DNA of 64,000 nt from Diphasiastrum complanatum (GCA_029204225.1 MU832198.1:1-64000); one strand, 5' to 3'; shown: positions 33,504-46,779, numbered from the stretch's first letter. Made by a program: numbers and translations. Notes: a model not told the origin generated them from the letters alone.

Positions 33504-35129
33504 CTCCCTCTTCAACATTGGATGCTAGTTTTAACATAGATCTTGAACACATTCCAAGATTAGATCTATGCTTATAATACAGGTCCTTTCCCAATGGTTT
33601 GGTGAAGATATCAACCACACACTCCAATGAAGAGACAAGTTGAAGCTCCACCTCTTTGGCAATGACTTTATCCCTCACAAAGTGATGAGCAATCTCAATG
33701 TGCTTGCTTCTAGCATGGAAAACTAGATTGGTTGCCAAGCTTTGGGCTGAAAGGTTGTCACAATAGATGATTGGTGTCTTCTTAGAATCCAGCAAGTGAA
33801 GATCCAATAGCATCCTCTTTATTGAAAGCATCTCCTTGGTGCATGTTGTCAATGCCTTGTACTCAGCCTCGGTGGAAGATAGAGAGATAGTAGGTTGCTT
33901 CTTTGATAGCCATGAGATAGCTCCCTCTCCAAGATATATTGAAAAGTCACTTGTTGAATTCCTATCCATTTGATCACCTGCAAAATCTGAATCTGAGGAA
34001 CCGCAAAGGTTAGGTGAAGGCCCTTCATACAAGATGCCGAAATCTCTAGATCCCGAGAGGTATCTTAGTACTCTCTTTCCTAGCTTCCAATGAGCCTCAC
34101 TAGGATCTTGCATGAATTGACTTAGTTTACCAACCACATAGCTTAGATCAGGTCTTGTGATGGTTAACCAAATAGAGATCCTATGAGCTTTCTATAGAGA
34201 GTAATGTCCTTGAAGGATCTTTCATTACCTCTTATAGATAGCTTTACATTTGATTCCATAGGAGTAGAAACTACTTTGCAATTTTCCATATGAAATCTTT
34301 TTAGAATAGAATTAGAATACTTCTCTTGACAAATGAAAGTATAATTATAAGTCCTAACAATCTCTATTCCAAAGATATAGTGAAGCTTACCAAGATCTGG
34401 TATCTCAGACTTACTTTTAAGTGCCATGTTGATGTCATCTATATCTTCATTGCTATCACCACTTAAGATTATGTCATCAACATAGATCAAAAGCAAAGTG
34501 ATGTCACCATTATCATTCAATCTAAAGTAGAGAGAATGATCATACTCACTCATGATGAAGTTTTGAGAGAGTAAGAAGGAATTGAGCTTAGCATACCAAC
34601 TTCTTGGTGCTTGCTTAAGCCCATACAAGCTCTTTTGTAGGAAACACACATGATTAGGCTCATCATGTGAAACATAGCCCTCGGGTTGCTCCATGTAGAT
34701 TTCCTTTTCAAGATCACCATTCAAAAGAGCATTAGTAACATCCATTTGCCACATGTTCCAACCATAAAGAGTTGCAAGAGAGATAAGGGTTCAAATTGTT
34801 ACCATCTTTGCCATGGGTGCAAAGGTCTCATCATAGTCAATGCCATACTCTTGAGCATACCCTTTTCGCACCAATCTTGCCTTGTACCTTTTGATTGATC
34901 CATCTTCTTTTGTCTTGATCTTGAAGATCCACTTACACCCAATTGCCTTCTTGCCTTTTGGAAGTTCCACCAACCTCCAAGTGTTGTTCTTGATGAGTGC
35001 TTGATGCTCATGATCCATGGCTTGGATCCATTCCTCCTTTTGAGTTGCTTCACCTACACAGGTTGGTTCATCAAAAGAGGTAAGAAAAGCAAAGTTAGAG
35101 TTTTCCACCACTTGCTTTCCTTTTTTCAT
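33499..35129 (-). pseudogene. Copia RT and RNase H
   Basis: The first frame (35129-34791) holds KAIGCKWIFKIKTKEDGSI, ARLVRKGYAQEYGIDY and ETFAPMAKMVT. The next (34754-34164) holds QMDVTNALLNGDLEKEIYME, SLYGLKQAPRSW and the intact catalytic YVDDIILSG. The last (34137-33499) is RNase H with SDSDFAGDQMDRNSTSDF, STEAEYKALTTCTKEMLSIK, HARSKHIEIAHHFVRD and VVDIFTKPL. Its stop codon overlaps the first bases of the LTR. The breaks at about 34790 and 34160 are a frame change and a stop. All RT and RNase H signature residues I can check are retained. Confidence 0.92.
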
Positions 35130-37442
35130 AGGTTAGCCTTGATGGCTTAGTCCTTTGCCTTTGAGTCCTCCTTGAAGGTTGCTTTGGAGTGGCATCTCCA
35201 CCTTCATCCAAGACATCTTGCACATCATGATGATTAGTAGGCACATCAACATCATCATCAACATTGACAACATTGGAAACATTCTCTTCATGAAAGATGA
35301 CATCCCTACTTATGACAACTTTATTTGTAGAAGGAATGTACACTTTGTAAGCCTTGCTTACTTCACTATAGCCAACAAACACACCCTTCTTTGATGAAGG
35401 ATCTTCTTTAGTTCTATCATCAAGAGTGATGTTGACAAAACAAGTACAACCAAAGATCCTACAATGCTTGACACTCGGCCTCCTACCATAGAGTACCTCA
35501 AAGGGAGTCTTACCATTCAAAGAAGCACTTGTTCTCCTGTTACAAAGATAGTTAGAACATGCTAAAGCTCGCCCCTAATAGGACTTAGCAAGATTAGCAT
35601 GTAGTCTCATTGCCTTGGCACATTCACAAAGGGTTCCATTCTTCCTTTTTGCCACTCCATTCTATTATGGTGTCCTAGGACTAGAGTACTCCCTCTTAAT
35701 CCCATGTGCTATGCAAAAATCTTTGAACTTATTTGAAGTGTATTTCCCTCCATTATCTGATCTCAAGCATTTGATCTTTGTATTGAATTGATTTTCCACT
35801 TCATTCTTAAACTTGACAAATGCAGCAAACACTTCATCCTTGGTTTTAAGAAGATAGACCCAAGTATACCTACTAAAGTCATCAATAAAAGTTGCATATA
35901 TTTTTGCCCCACCATTGCTAGTTGTACTAAAAGAATGAAGATCCGAATGCACAAGTTGAAAAGCTTCTTTAGATCTAGAAGTAGATCTAGTATAAGCAAG
36001 TCTATGAGATTTGGACAAGGCACAATGTTCACAAAATGTATTTTTTGCAACAAGACTTTTAGGGAGACCAAGAACATGCTCTTTCTTTGCCATTACCTCC
36101 AAAGATTTGAAGCTGGGATGGCCCAACCTCTTATGCCAAACTTCTTGGTTTGTCAATTGTTCCCTAGCCATACATCCTTCATTCTTAGAGATCACACATG
36201 CATCCAGTTTGAAAAGTTTACCATGCCTTCTTCCTTTAGCAATCAAGGATCCACACTTACTTATCAAACAAGCATCTCCAATGAACTCAACATCAAGCCC
36301 CTTGTCAATCATTTGACAAACACTAAGCAAGTTATTAGTGATTGAAGGAATGTACAATACATTTTCAAGATTAGCTTTCCTATTTGTTGAAAGAGAAATA
36401 GGAATTGTGCCTATGCCTTTGATGTCACATTGACCATCATTTGCAGTATAGATGATGTTGCTCTCTCCCTCATAAGACAATAAGGATGAAAAGTATTCCT
36501 TATGTCTTGTCATGTGAGATGAGGCTCCACTATCAATCCACCAAGGATCATTCCCATCTATATGTGCAAGAAAACTTGAAGTCATAACAAGAGATTCAAA
36601 AATGCTATCATCTTCTTCATCTATTGCTAGATTTCCTTGCCTCTCACCTTGCTCTCTTTTCTTCTTATGACATTCATTAGCAAAATGACCTTTTATCCCA
36701 CAATAAAAGCACTTGAACTTTGACTTATCTTTCTTTTTAAAAGAAGTAGAAGAGGAGGAGGAAGAGTGATCATCATGATCCAAGTTACCACCTTTGGACC
36801 ATTTCCCTTTGCCTTTTGTGAAGAAAGCCTCTTCACCTCCACCTTGCAAGGATGCACCATCAAGCTTTGATTGCAACCTATGTTCTTCAGCCAATAAGAT
36901 TTCTTGCAAGTCAAGCACACTTGGCAAGACTCTTTGAATGGCAAAACTTTGCACAAGGTTAGCATGCTCATCTAGCAAACCATTCAACATAACCTGGACT
37001 ATTTCACCATCTTTTATGTTTTCATCAATACATGCTAGATCATCACTTAAGGACTTAACCCTCAAGACAAATGCATGAGCACTTTCACCCTCTCTTTGCC
37101 TACTAGAAAATATTTGCCTCCTTAGGGTCAATACTCTAGATGTGGACTTTGATTCAAAGAGCTTCTTCAAGGCATTCCATGCCTCACTTGCACTTTGACA
37201 CTTACCAACTTCCTTGAGAAGTTCAGTGGTAACATTCATTTTAATGATATGAAGAGCCCTTTTGGCCTTCTTATCAAACCTTTGTTGCTCTTGAACTGTG
37301 GGTGGTCCTCTTCAGTTCCTGCAACTATGTGCATGAGTTCATTCAACTCAAGTAAGGATTCCATCCTCACTTTCTAGGTAGAGTAGTTTGATGAACTCAA
37401 CCTATCATTAGTTTCTAACATGATCCCACCATTGGAAGCCAT
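35095..37442 (-). pseudogene. Copia gag-protease-integrase
   Basis: ATG at 37442 (MASNGGIMLET) starts gag. A TAG and a frame change near 37380-37250 break its first 70 codons, after which 524 codons are open. They contain the zinc knuckle CFYCGIKGHFANEC (CX2CX4HX4C, intact), the protease WWIDSGASSHMTRH, the pre-integrase zinc region WHKRLGHPS to CEHCALSKSH, and the integrase core FIDDFSRYTWVYLLKTKDE and CLRSDNGGKYTSN. Two consecutive stops (TAA TAG) fall where PTQQNGV is expected. The C-terminal integrase frame then runs 35520-35095 with NGKTPFEVLYGRRPS, VFVGYSEVSKAYKVY and SRDVIFHEEN. Confidence 0.92.
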
Positions 37443-38574
37443 GAATATAATGATTCTTCAACTTTTAGGCTCTGTCCTAATACACCTAACACTCACTTTC
37501 CTCTCAACAAATGATGGATAAGGAGATCTCAAAAGATCTAGGACCCTAAAACACTTCTATCTTGAACCTAGCTAGTTTCCAAGCATAGAAAGGAAGATTG
37601 AAACACATGCAACACTTTGCACACACTAAGAATGGATTACAAACTCAAACCAACCTGAACACACTCTTTCTTAAGCTCCCAAACTTTCCAGCAAGTGACC
37701 AAATCAAGTTATGATTTGAAGAGTTACTTGCATTCTTAGAAAATACACAAGACTAGGCTGCCAAGAATACCTAGAATTGAACAAACTTGATCAAATATGA
37801 TCAACACACTAAGATATTGATTCGACCTGTAAAAACACATGTAAACCACACTTCTAAAATTTTATTAGCTCTAGCAAATGATAAATACAAGCTTTAGAGG
37901 TGAATGAAAGAGCACACTTATCACAAGACTAGCTTCACTAGCTTGTCAAATCTTGGTGTTTAGATGTAGATCTAAGATCACTTCATATGAGAATGTTCCT
38001 CAACTTGTTAAGAACCTGAAAACATAATGGTTAAAACCTTCCAGAAAATGCTCCAATCAAATTACATAAGGAGAGCTACTTACATGCTCAACAAAGTACA
38101 CCAAAATTTATGCAAAAGATTGTTGACAATCTGTTCACCCAAAAGGGGATCTTTCATCTAAGTGGGAGCTTTGCTCAGCCTTTCGGAGAAATACAAAATC
38201 ACTCAAAGAGTATTTGTCATCCACTTAAGGAGAAGGTTCATCCACTTAAGGAGAGTGTTCATCCACAATGGAGAGTGTTCAATTACAGAAGTGGAGATTG
38301 TCAACAATACATTGAACAGAACATGGTTAGTATTGAATATGGACAAGCCTCACAATCAACAAATGATTAGGTGTTATGATCTGATCCAAAATAGCTTCTT
38401 CTCAGCCTCTTACCTTCAATAGACCTGAAATATGCTTTTGATCCACAAGTTCAACTCACAAAACAAAGGTTAGTAAGATTTGATCAACAGTGCAATGCAT
38501 AATCATGCTATTACTTGATCAAACATCCAAATATCACCATAAATGGAAACTTTACTACAAATAACAACCAACTA
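37443..38574 (-). other. Leader of the 33-39 kb copia element
   Basis: Non-coding, 1.1 kb. A short tandem repeat (CATCCACTTAAGGAGA and variants, three copies) lies at 38217-38280. Frames of about 86 codons across the repeat are incidental. Confidence 0.6.
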
Positions 38575-38586
38575 GCTCTGATACCA
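38575..38586 (-). promoter_or_regulatory. Primer-binding site (initiator Met-tRNA)
   Basis: Minus strand TGGTATCAGAGC, immediately inside the right LTR. Confidence 0.9.
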
Positions 38587-39233
38587 TGTGAATAAGTGGT
38601 TCTTGAATGGATCCAAACTCCCAAAATACTTGGCTAAGATCTTTGCACAACAAGCTACAAAAGCTAGAAATGGCAAAGCATTCTAATGCTACCTTTGATA
38701 CACATGAACTTGACAAAGCATTAAAGAGACAAAAGAAACTAATAAAAGGTACTGATGGCAGCCAAAAACAACATCATACTAGCCCTACAACAGCAGCCTA
38801 CCACTTCTCTTAAGATCATACACAAAAAATTGAAGACAATACACAAAGCAATGCTCTCAATGGAGGAAGAAACTGTGACAATGATCTATTGATCTCTCTC
38901 AACAATACAATAAGTTTCTCCAACCTGTTCTCCACTAATTTCAGCCTAATATAGGTGAGAGAGATGACTCTCTCTCCTCTCTCTAGAACCTAGGACCCAA
39001 TTTTAGGGCACCAGTAGCCTAAAATAGCCAGTTTTGGTCTATATGTCCAAATAACATGATTTTGGTGTCATTTTGAAGGTCCTGAAGTTTGGGACTTCTT
39101 TAATATGAAATATATACTAAAATAAAAGTATCTAGGCCTCTTTCACATGTGTGAAAGGCTAGATCCAAAACTATGTACAAAAATTGCCAATTCAGGCCTC
39201 AAACTAGCTAGGAAATGTTGACAACTTTTCACA
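38587..39233 (-). repeat. 5' LTR of the 33-39 kb copia element
   Basis: 647 bases, TG...CA. It contains TTTCACATGTGTGAAA (39141-39156) and a CT-rich stretch near 38960-38985. Confidence 0.9.
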
Positions 39234-39519
39234 TGTACTGAGTTACAACTACATGAATAGAAGAAGAACTACTTGCCATCTCAAAAATATAAAAATTTTG
39301 TTTCTTATTCCTATGCCAAGCATAGAAAAAAATAAAAATATGCACATAAAAATTTCACAACAAACAAAATTTTTATATTATGCTATGCTAGTCATAAAAA
39401 GAGTTAAACACACTATGCCAACACCAATATAACTAAACACTGAAATTCACAAAGACCACATTTAACATAAAATCAACAATAACAAAGATAATTTCCACCT
39501 ACAAAAGACATCTCTTAAA

Positions 39520-39603
39520 TGTTAAAGGGTTAGAATTAGGATTAGGGTTAGGGCTAGAATTAGGGTTAGGCTTTGCTATAAAAGCAAGGTTAGGGTTGGT
39601 AAA
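39520..39603 (+). repeat. Degenerate telomere-like GGGTTAG stretch
   Basis: Variants of TTAGGG/TTAGAATTAGG appear about seven times on the plus strand. It is too short and irregular to be a true telomere tract. Confidence 0.5.
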
Positions 39604-39690
39604 CTTGACATGGTTGCGGTCATCAAAGATGTTGATCCAATTTTTGTCCAGGTAATATTTGTAATTGTTTATTTTTTGAAACTCTTTCTC

Positions 39691-40180
39691 TATGCTCAAC
39701 ATAGTATTACAAAGGTTTAATTTGTTTAAATAAATTAATAATAAAAATCTTATGCTTAGCATAGCATAGACCGATGTTGTGCTGTAATAATCCTAGGAGA
39801 AAAGTTTAGTTTCTTTTTAATTCTATGTTGAGCATAGAATGTTGTTTTATTTTGCAATGGTTGGCTATGCTTAGCATAAAAACCTTTCTACCTCTTGCCC
39901 GAGTTCTATGCTGAGCATAACATCTCCTCAATCTTTACGAGCTTATGTTATGCTCAACATAAGATATTACTTTCCTCTCTGTTGAGTTCTATGCTGAGCA
40001 TAGCGTGCCTTCTCACTCAACGCAGTTATGTTATGCTGAGCATAAGATCTCCTCTTTCGCTCGCCCGTGTTTTATGCTGAGCACGGGCGAGTGAAAGAGA
40101 AGATCTTATGCTCACGACATAGAACTCGGGCGAGAGAAAGAAAGGTTTTTATGTTGGGCATAGCCAATCGTTGCAAATTC
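39691..40180. repeat. Palindrome array TATGCTNAGCATA in a foldback structure
   Basis: A 13-base palindrome of the form TATGCTNAGCATA, or a close variant, occurs about eleven times. Starts are near 39691, 39751, 39823, 39865, 39907, 39949, 39990, 40032 and 40073, with weaker copies at about 40108 and 40148; spacing settles at about 42 bases. The right half folds into a hairpin: 40042-40069 pairs with 40082-40109 at 26 of 28 positions around a 12-base loop. An outer inverted repeat pairs about 39850-39930 (GGTTGGCTATGC...CCCGAGTTCTATG) with about 40091-40178. This is not an LTR and has no ORF of note. It abuts a copia integrase fragment on its right. Confidence 0.75.
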
Positions 40181-41470
40181 GGAGTATTGTCGTTGGGTGA
40201 TGCAATGTACTTTATTACGTTTATTGATGACTTCAGCAAGTTCGCTGTAGTATACTTTATACATACTAAATCTGAAGCCTTCGAGTAATTCGTTGAGTAT
40301 TCGAATTGGGTTGAGAGGCAGACATGGCAATAAGCTGAAGCAGATTCGCACAGATCATGGAGGTGAGTACATTTCCAACAAATTCAAAGCTTACTGTACT
40401 GATCGAGGTATTATGCATACAAAGACTACATCTTACACACCTCAGAACAATGGAATAGTTGAACGAAGAAATTGTACACTTATGGAAGCTACAAAGTGTA
40501 TGATGGCTCATGTGAAAGCACCAAAATAGTTACGGGCAGAAGTAGTGGCTTCATCAAATTATCTTCAGAATCGTATTCTGAAATCTCGAATACCGAATAA
40601 AACTCCTCATGAGATATGGTGGAAATCGAAGCCAAATCTTGCACATGTTCGGACATTCGGATGCGTAGTGTATATGCACATACCGGATAAATGAGAAAGA
40701 AACTCGATGAAAAGACAGAACAAGGTTTTCTGGTAGGATTCGAGTTACATTCATCATATTATCGTGTTTATGTGCCCGAAACTGGCAAGATAAAAGTTGT
40801 TCAAGATGTTAAATTTGATGAGACGAAATACATAGCAGCAGTGATCTAGTCGGCTATGAAATTCTCAAAAACTATTATGAGCTACCAATGACAACAGAAG
40901 AAAAACAAGCAGAAGATGAAAGAGAATTACCAAATTTAGAGGGAGGTCAAGATCGAGTGCCTAACAGACTCGATTCGAATTCCAACAGAAAAGTTTGAAT
41001 CAGAATCGAACTCAAAACCTGCAAAAATTGAACTCGAAACCACCTGTGAGAAGAACTGATAGACAACGAAAACCACCAGAAAGGTATGGTTAGGATGTTT
41101 TTAATACAACTATCAAATTTTGTAGTTTCTCTAACGAACTTCAAACATTCAAGGAAGCTGTTGATGGACCAGATAAAGATTGTTGGATTCAGGCAATGGA
41201 GGACGAAAGATAATCAAGAATCAAACAACAATAGCTCAATATTCCTGTGAAGCAACATATGTAGCAGCAGCCAAGATGGCAAACCAGCTGATCTGGATCA
41301 AATAGATGTTGGAAGAATTTGATGAATCTATTTCTGAACCTTATGTCTTGTTAATAAATAACACTTCAACAATCTATCCTATGAAAGATCCTGTATTTCA
41401 CTCAAAAACGAAACACATGGCTATCAAATATCATGTGATTCGGGTCAGTAATAAGTGCTTCCACCAAAGG
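40180..41470 (+). pseudogene. Ty1/copia integrase joined to RNase H, RT deleted
   Basis: The plus strand carries integrase core pieces YFITFIDDFSKFAVVYF, RTDHGGEYISNKFKAY and YTPQNNGIVERRN, then VYVPETGKIKVVQDVKFDE and AVDGPDKDCWIQAMEDE at the start of the RT region. Within 20 bases the sequence jumps to RNase H: QTTIAQYSCEATYVAAAKMA, then STIYPMKDPVFHSKTKHMAI. The RT palm, including YVDD, is absent, so the element suffered a clean internal deletion. Several stops and frameshifts show age. No LTR was identified on either side. Confidence 0.8.
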
Positions 41471-41524
41471 ATTCACTTCATTACAAACAGGACTTTTTTT
41501 TTCAAATATTTTCAATCTAAGTGA

Positions 41525-44500
41525 TAGAAAATACTATTCCATCAAAATCCATTTATGAAACAAAGATATTCTAGGTTTAAGACATTGAAACATTTTAACC
41601 TTAGAATTTATCTGAATTCCAAGTCTATTCACACAAGTAGTAATTTATCTGACATAACAATCTTTCAGAAGAATAATTTGATGCTGGAAAGAATCATATA
41701 AATCAGTCTGATATCTTATATTCAAGAAATTATTAAGAAGTAAAGGATTAATTAAAAAAGTGAGAAATAGATTTGAGGGCCTCTGATTTTGTAAATAGTG
41801 AGATACCATATTAGGATCTAGATTAAATCTCAAAATTTTCCAAAATACCCCACATTTGATCGAATGGTTTTCTTCTTTCCCATATCGCGACTAGGTACTA
41901 AAACACACCATTGATCATAAGATCTTTACAGTCCTAGAATTTCCTTTCCAAAATTACTGATGTCCCATACCATCAGTTTTTCCTTCCAGAAAACCCTTGA
42001 CCGCCTTATCTGATATTCTAGAGATCCGTTGATCATCTAGTTGTCCTATAATCACTATAGGATATTATCTCTTGTTTTCAAAACATTGGAGAATCCATTT
42101 ATTCGGATGACTGGCATCCCTATGAGATGGATACTACGAATCCACATCCGATCCTGTGATATAAACAAAAGAATTAACATGGTTCCACATTACAATCTGA
42201 TCTTTTATGGTTAATGAATAAGCTTCAAACCCCTACTGATGCATCAAATCTAGGAACAAGCTTCTGTCAACTAACAGATCCAATGTAATTCACGTATCAG
42301 ATTCCAATTCTAACATCACAATTGACACCAAAACTGTGGATAACTCAATGTACAAAGATATCCGTTACGAATTCAACTGAATGAACTCTATCCAGGAAAT
42401 TAATAACCAATATTAAGCAATTATTTACAAGGATTACTGAAATCCTAACTGTGAAATACATTTTTTGATCACACTTACTACCTCAGATGTCCACTCTTCT
42501 TCTTTCAGAATTTTTAGTTCCTTCAAAATCTATTTCAATTAAGATACCAAGAAGACATAACGACATTAGTAAATGTTTAAAAATTAATTACTGTAGGAAA
42601 AAGTCCTAAATAATTTCATTTATGTCCTATACCGGAGCTAAATATCTGATATATCAAAAATCATTTACTAGTATGTGAAACCGTACTAGTCTGGTCTGAA
42701 TATAATTCACCATAGGATTTTACTAGAAATGAAATCAGTTATGTAATTTCTATTATTACAAATTTTTCAATAAAATTGGACTGTTTCTTCTTTTTATTGA
42801 CTGGTTTGGCATTACTCCGTTAATATTGACAGAAGCTATCCAAACATAGAATATGAAATTACATGAATGGAAATCCCATCCATAGGATTTTAGTAATTCT
42901 TAAACCGTATCATGTCAGATTTACTGTCTAGATAAAGAATACTATTGCCACTCATTTAATCTAGTCATTCCATATTGTTTGACGATTTTAAATCAAATTT
43001 GACGAGTATCTTGCACAAACGTTCACTTGACTGATTTCTAGCGATCAACATCAATTAGAAAACTATCAGACAAGTAACTAATTTCAAATTTTAATCAAAT
43101 TGAGATTCAACAAAAAAGGAAAAAAAAAAATCAAATTTTAACTTTTAGTCTGGGAGTTCTCAGCTCAAAAAGTTAAAAATGACAGTATAGTAAATCCTGT
43201 CGACAATTTCATTGTGGTTTCTTTTGCCAATTATAACTTATCTATCACAGAAAAATAATTTAGACTTAGACAAAACACTGTGACCAATTCTGAATGATAA
43301 ACTCAGTTTAATCAATTCACTAATCTAAACTGATTCCATAGATAACGAAAAAAAGACTAAAATTTTGACTTTTTTGGAAACTCAAATTTTGTTTTATTTT
43401 ACATAATTCGAAAATTCTGACGAAAATACTGTTAGTACAAAAAGACAATCGAAATCGAAAAAATCGAAACACTGTCTGATCCTAATGTTACTAACCCAAT
43501 GTCAAACTGGCATGCAAAGCACACTACATCAATCACAAAATGTCATTTCGGAATTTTTTTACGTAAACTTCAGTTTTATAGAATTTGTCAATCATTAACA
43601 CTGATTTGTTACCCAACTGTCAGAGTACATGCGTATGACTACTCAAATCGATTATAAATCCCTCATGCATATCAGAATCACTCTGAGAATCAGCATGCAA
43701 CTAATTCATGCAAGCACAGTACTACAAATTAGGGAAATGACTGGCATGCAATCAGAACAATTTCAAATTTTGCCAATTTTACTCACAAAATTGCAAAACT
43801 TCAGATGATTATAACTTTGGCTACAAGACACCAAATTGGATTCTATAAAGCTCAATATAGATGGAGATCAAGTCAACAAGATGCTTGCCACATCAGCCTA
43901 CCACCTAGGCTTCACATGTGCAAGATCAGAGTGTCAGAAAATCTGTAGTAGGGTGCACTTCCACAAGAAAAAATCATGCAAAAACATGCAAACACTCATT
44001 CCAGCCCAAAATTGATGCTACCAACAGTCTTAAAAAATCAATTAGACTTCCATGAAGCATTCATATTGATCCTAAGATGCAGTATAGGCTGAGAACAAAG
44101 ATTTCTTGATTCTGTAGAAGTCAAAATAGCTTCAAACTTGATGGAGATGGTGCATAAGCCACCAACCATCAATTCACAGGTATGATAGCTTGCTGGGAAG
44201 GTAAAAAGGAATGCTAATCATGCTGTAAATAATATCAAAATGATATCCTTATGGATTTGGAGAGATCCACCCCTCAAAAATCACCAAAAATGGTCATTTT
44301 TTGAACTTTTTTGACTTCCTACAAGTTCAATTGCTGGAATACTTGGTTCTAACTTCAGGGAAAGCTTCAAAAGACTTTGGTCCACCTCTTTACAAGATCT
44401 ACATGGTGTTTTACAGCCACCTACTATCCAACTTTATGAAAAAACAAGCAAAAATGATGATTTTTGGCTATTTTCCGGTTTTTTCATTCCAATAAAGTGG

Positions 44501-44999
44501 AAATTCATGACATACAACTCTTTCTCTAACACATGAAAGCCAATTTTAAGAACTATAATCATCTAATTGGTTTGATCTTGCTGGATTTTGGTTCTTACTA
44601 TCTATTTTGTGCCAAAAAGCATGAAAAACCAAGCAATTTTGACCAAAACATAGCCTAGAATTATAAATCATTGGAAAGAGCCGGCATGCATCATTAATTT
44701 CATCATTAATGAATCCTAAAACAAAAGTACACTTGCTGGAAAATTCAGATCTACCAAAGTTTTGATCTACACAAGAAAAAGCTCCAAAAAAGCATCACAA
44801 ATTGGCCTTCAAGAACAATTCTCCATAAAACCACAAAGAATTCCAAGAGTAATGGATCTTAGCAACATGCACATTGAAACTAGGATAGTACACCCACTTG
44901 CACACTTTCTATCCACCTTGGAAGAGAATTCCAATGATCCAATCCAAAATTTCAATGAAAGGTAGCCCTTCTCCATGTTCTCTAATCTTCATAAGCCTT
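41525..44999. other. AT-rich decayed sequence, no gene
   Basis: I see no supported gene in these 3.5 kb. The right part (43.9-45.0 kb) may be the leader of an LTR element, because a primer-binding-site-like sequence follows at 45000. Frames here are short and unsupported. Confidence 0.35.
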
Positions 45000-45011
45000 G
45001 CTATGATACCA
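45000..45011 (-). promoter_or_regulatory. Degenerate primer-binding site
   Basis: The minus strand reads TGGTATCATAGC, one mismatch from the Met-tRNA site. The flank to the right (45012 to roughly 45540) would then be a 5' LTR on the minus strand. It has a TATA-like TATATATTG on the minus strand near 45220. No partner LTR is seen. Confidence 0.4.
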
Positions 45012-45540
45012 ATATAAGGGAAGCTCTCTAAGATCCTACTTACAAGATAAAACACAATAGAAAACACACTATGGAGCAACCATTCAACCAAGTAGATGCA
45101 ACTAATCAACTCTAGAAGCTTCACCCCCAAGCCAAGGAATAAGAAGCATGAAGGTAGAGTGAAACCCTGGCAATGAATCAATGATCACAATGAGGAGTAG
45201 GGCGAGTTTGGCCTCAATATATAGAGCCAAAAGCAACTTGGGCACATAGCCATGCATAGCCCTAAGTTCCCTATACATAGATTCACCTAGATTAGAGTCC
45301 TAAGCATGGACCAACTATTCATAGAATTGCTATTGATAACTCTACACATGCATACATTGTCTCATACCTTGTCTAAACTCCATTTAGTGTGTTCTGGGCC
45401 TCACAAGGATATTAATTACTTTCGAGTCACATCCAATATGACGTGGTAACAGCTTGATTTACTGGAGTACCATGTATCCAAGACTAGGAGTATACTGAAT
45501 CCTACTTACTGGCCATGGACATAACATAGGGGGTGTTGTA

Positions 45541-46753
45541 ATCTCGGAAGTGATGAAGGTGGATACATGGAAGTGGCTGGATGGATCAAAATTCCTTTGC
45601 TCATTACTGTCTTTTGAAGGCACTTTTGTCAGCAGAGATTTCCATTTGACATTTCTTGTAGCTGTTTGAATTCATCACGGAGTTCGAGAGCTCTTGAAGT
45701 AGTCGTGAATGTATAGAGACGTGTGTGACCTCTGTTTTTTTTTTTTTTCATTTGAATCGTCAACAAATTGTTAACTTGTCAATTTTTTTTTTTTGAGAAC
45801 TTAAGACATGGCTCATAATCATTGTTGAGAACCTCTAACATCCTTGATTTTGTTGCTTCAAGCGCTGAACTATATCAGTGGTATGTTGTACATGTCGTAG
45901 ATTTGTTTGCTTCACGAAGTACTGTAGTTGATAAACGAGAGCAAGTTCAGATTGATCCATCGGGGGGGAATGAGGAATTGAGACAAGGATGGGGGAAGTA
46001 AGATGAAGCTTCAAGATGTAGTATATGGTGGAACATGAGGGAACGAATGGATAGAAAAAAGGAATGAGATGAGTCTTGTGTGATTTTCCATATCTGTCCA
46101 CTATAACCAATGCTCTTTGTACAATTCTCCACGGAATTATCATTGCTCGTCTTTGAAAATAGTTTTGTCATTGAGGTTGTGTGCTCATAACTTCAATCTC
46201 TGATTGACGTGAGGTTCCTTTTGTTTGCGTAGGCCTATGGGATTTCGCTTGTTGATGACTTGTGCTTTTTGTGGCCTCCGCAAGTGATCGAATAGATGAT
46301 GTACAATAGCGGTAGTATGGGCGACCATTGCTCAATGTACATTTTCCAATGAAGCATTGTTGTTGGCGTTGGTAGAAACACTGGTCATCTGCGTCGATTT
46401 GCACATATCATTTTCCTTTTATTTGACTTGACAACCCTTCACTAGTACAAGCTGCCATTTTATTGATGATGTGATGGTGATGGTGAGGCAATTGTAAAAG
46501 CGTGAATATTGTATCGCTTACGTGAAACCAACTGCTTATTGATGATGGCGGTGGTGGTGTTGTCGCGAATATTCCATCCTGTTGAGAAGATGGATCTTTT
46601 GCTGGATCACGAATGTAGCCCTATAATGTGTTCCATTTGCTTCAAAACAGAACATTGTCGATGAAGTGCATGGACTACTTTTCCTGGTTGAGTATTCTTG
46701 TAGTCATTTGTTGAAGTTGTTTGAGCTTCAAACAAACTCTCATGTGTATGAAC
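45541..46753. other. Unassigned region with overlapping minus-strand frames
   Basis: Minus-strand frames of 78-102 codons (45835-46404) are open but show no domain and have no clear splice signals between them. Poly-T runs lie near 45735 and 45785. I cannot support a gene. Confidence 0.3.
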
Positions 46754-46779
46754 TGTGTGTGTGTGTGTGTGTGTGTGTG
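46754..46779. repeat. (TG)n microsatellite
   Basis: About 13 TG units. Confidence 0.9.

Larger units (their letters stand above)
33254..39233 (-). mobile_element. Nearly complete Ty1/copia retrotransposon
   Basis: The right LTR (38587-39233) is followed inwards by a Met-tRNA primer-binding site (38575-38586). A 1.1-kb leader, then gag, protease, integrase, RT and RNase H in canonical copia order, and a polypurine tract (minus GAAGAGGGAG, 33504-33513) follow. The left LTR begins at 33503, but only its first 250 bases match; the rest is missing beyond 33254. The coding region has a few stops and frameshifts, so it is comparatively young but inactive. No target duplication can be tested because the left end is lost. 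Confidence 0.9.

Noticed and set aside
36011-36345. Plus-strand ORFs of 101 and 185 codons
   Set aside because: Antisense shadows of the intact gag-protease-integrase frame of the minus-strand copia element.
39520-39603. Interstitial telomere
   Set aside because: Only about seven irregular GGGTTAG-like units, mixed with TTAGAATTAGG; better seen as simple low-complexity sequence.
39691-40180. CRISPR-like array, because of regularly spaced short repeats
   Set aside because: The repeats are 13-base palindromes whose spacers are themselves related and partly self-complementary; the context is a plant nuclear genome with no cas genes.
45835-46404. Three minus-strand ORFs (74-102 codons), possibly a spliced gene
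   Set aside because: They overlap in different frames, no donor/acceptor pairs join them, and no family is recognised.
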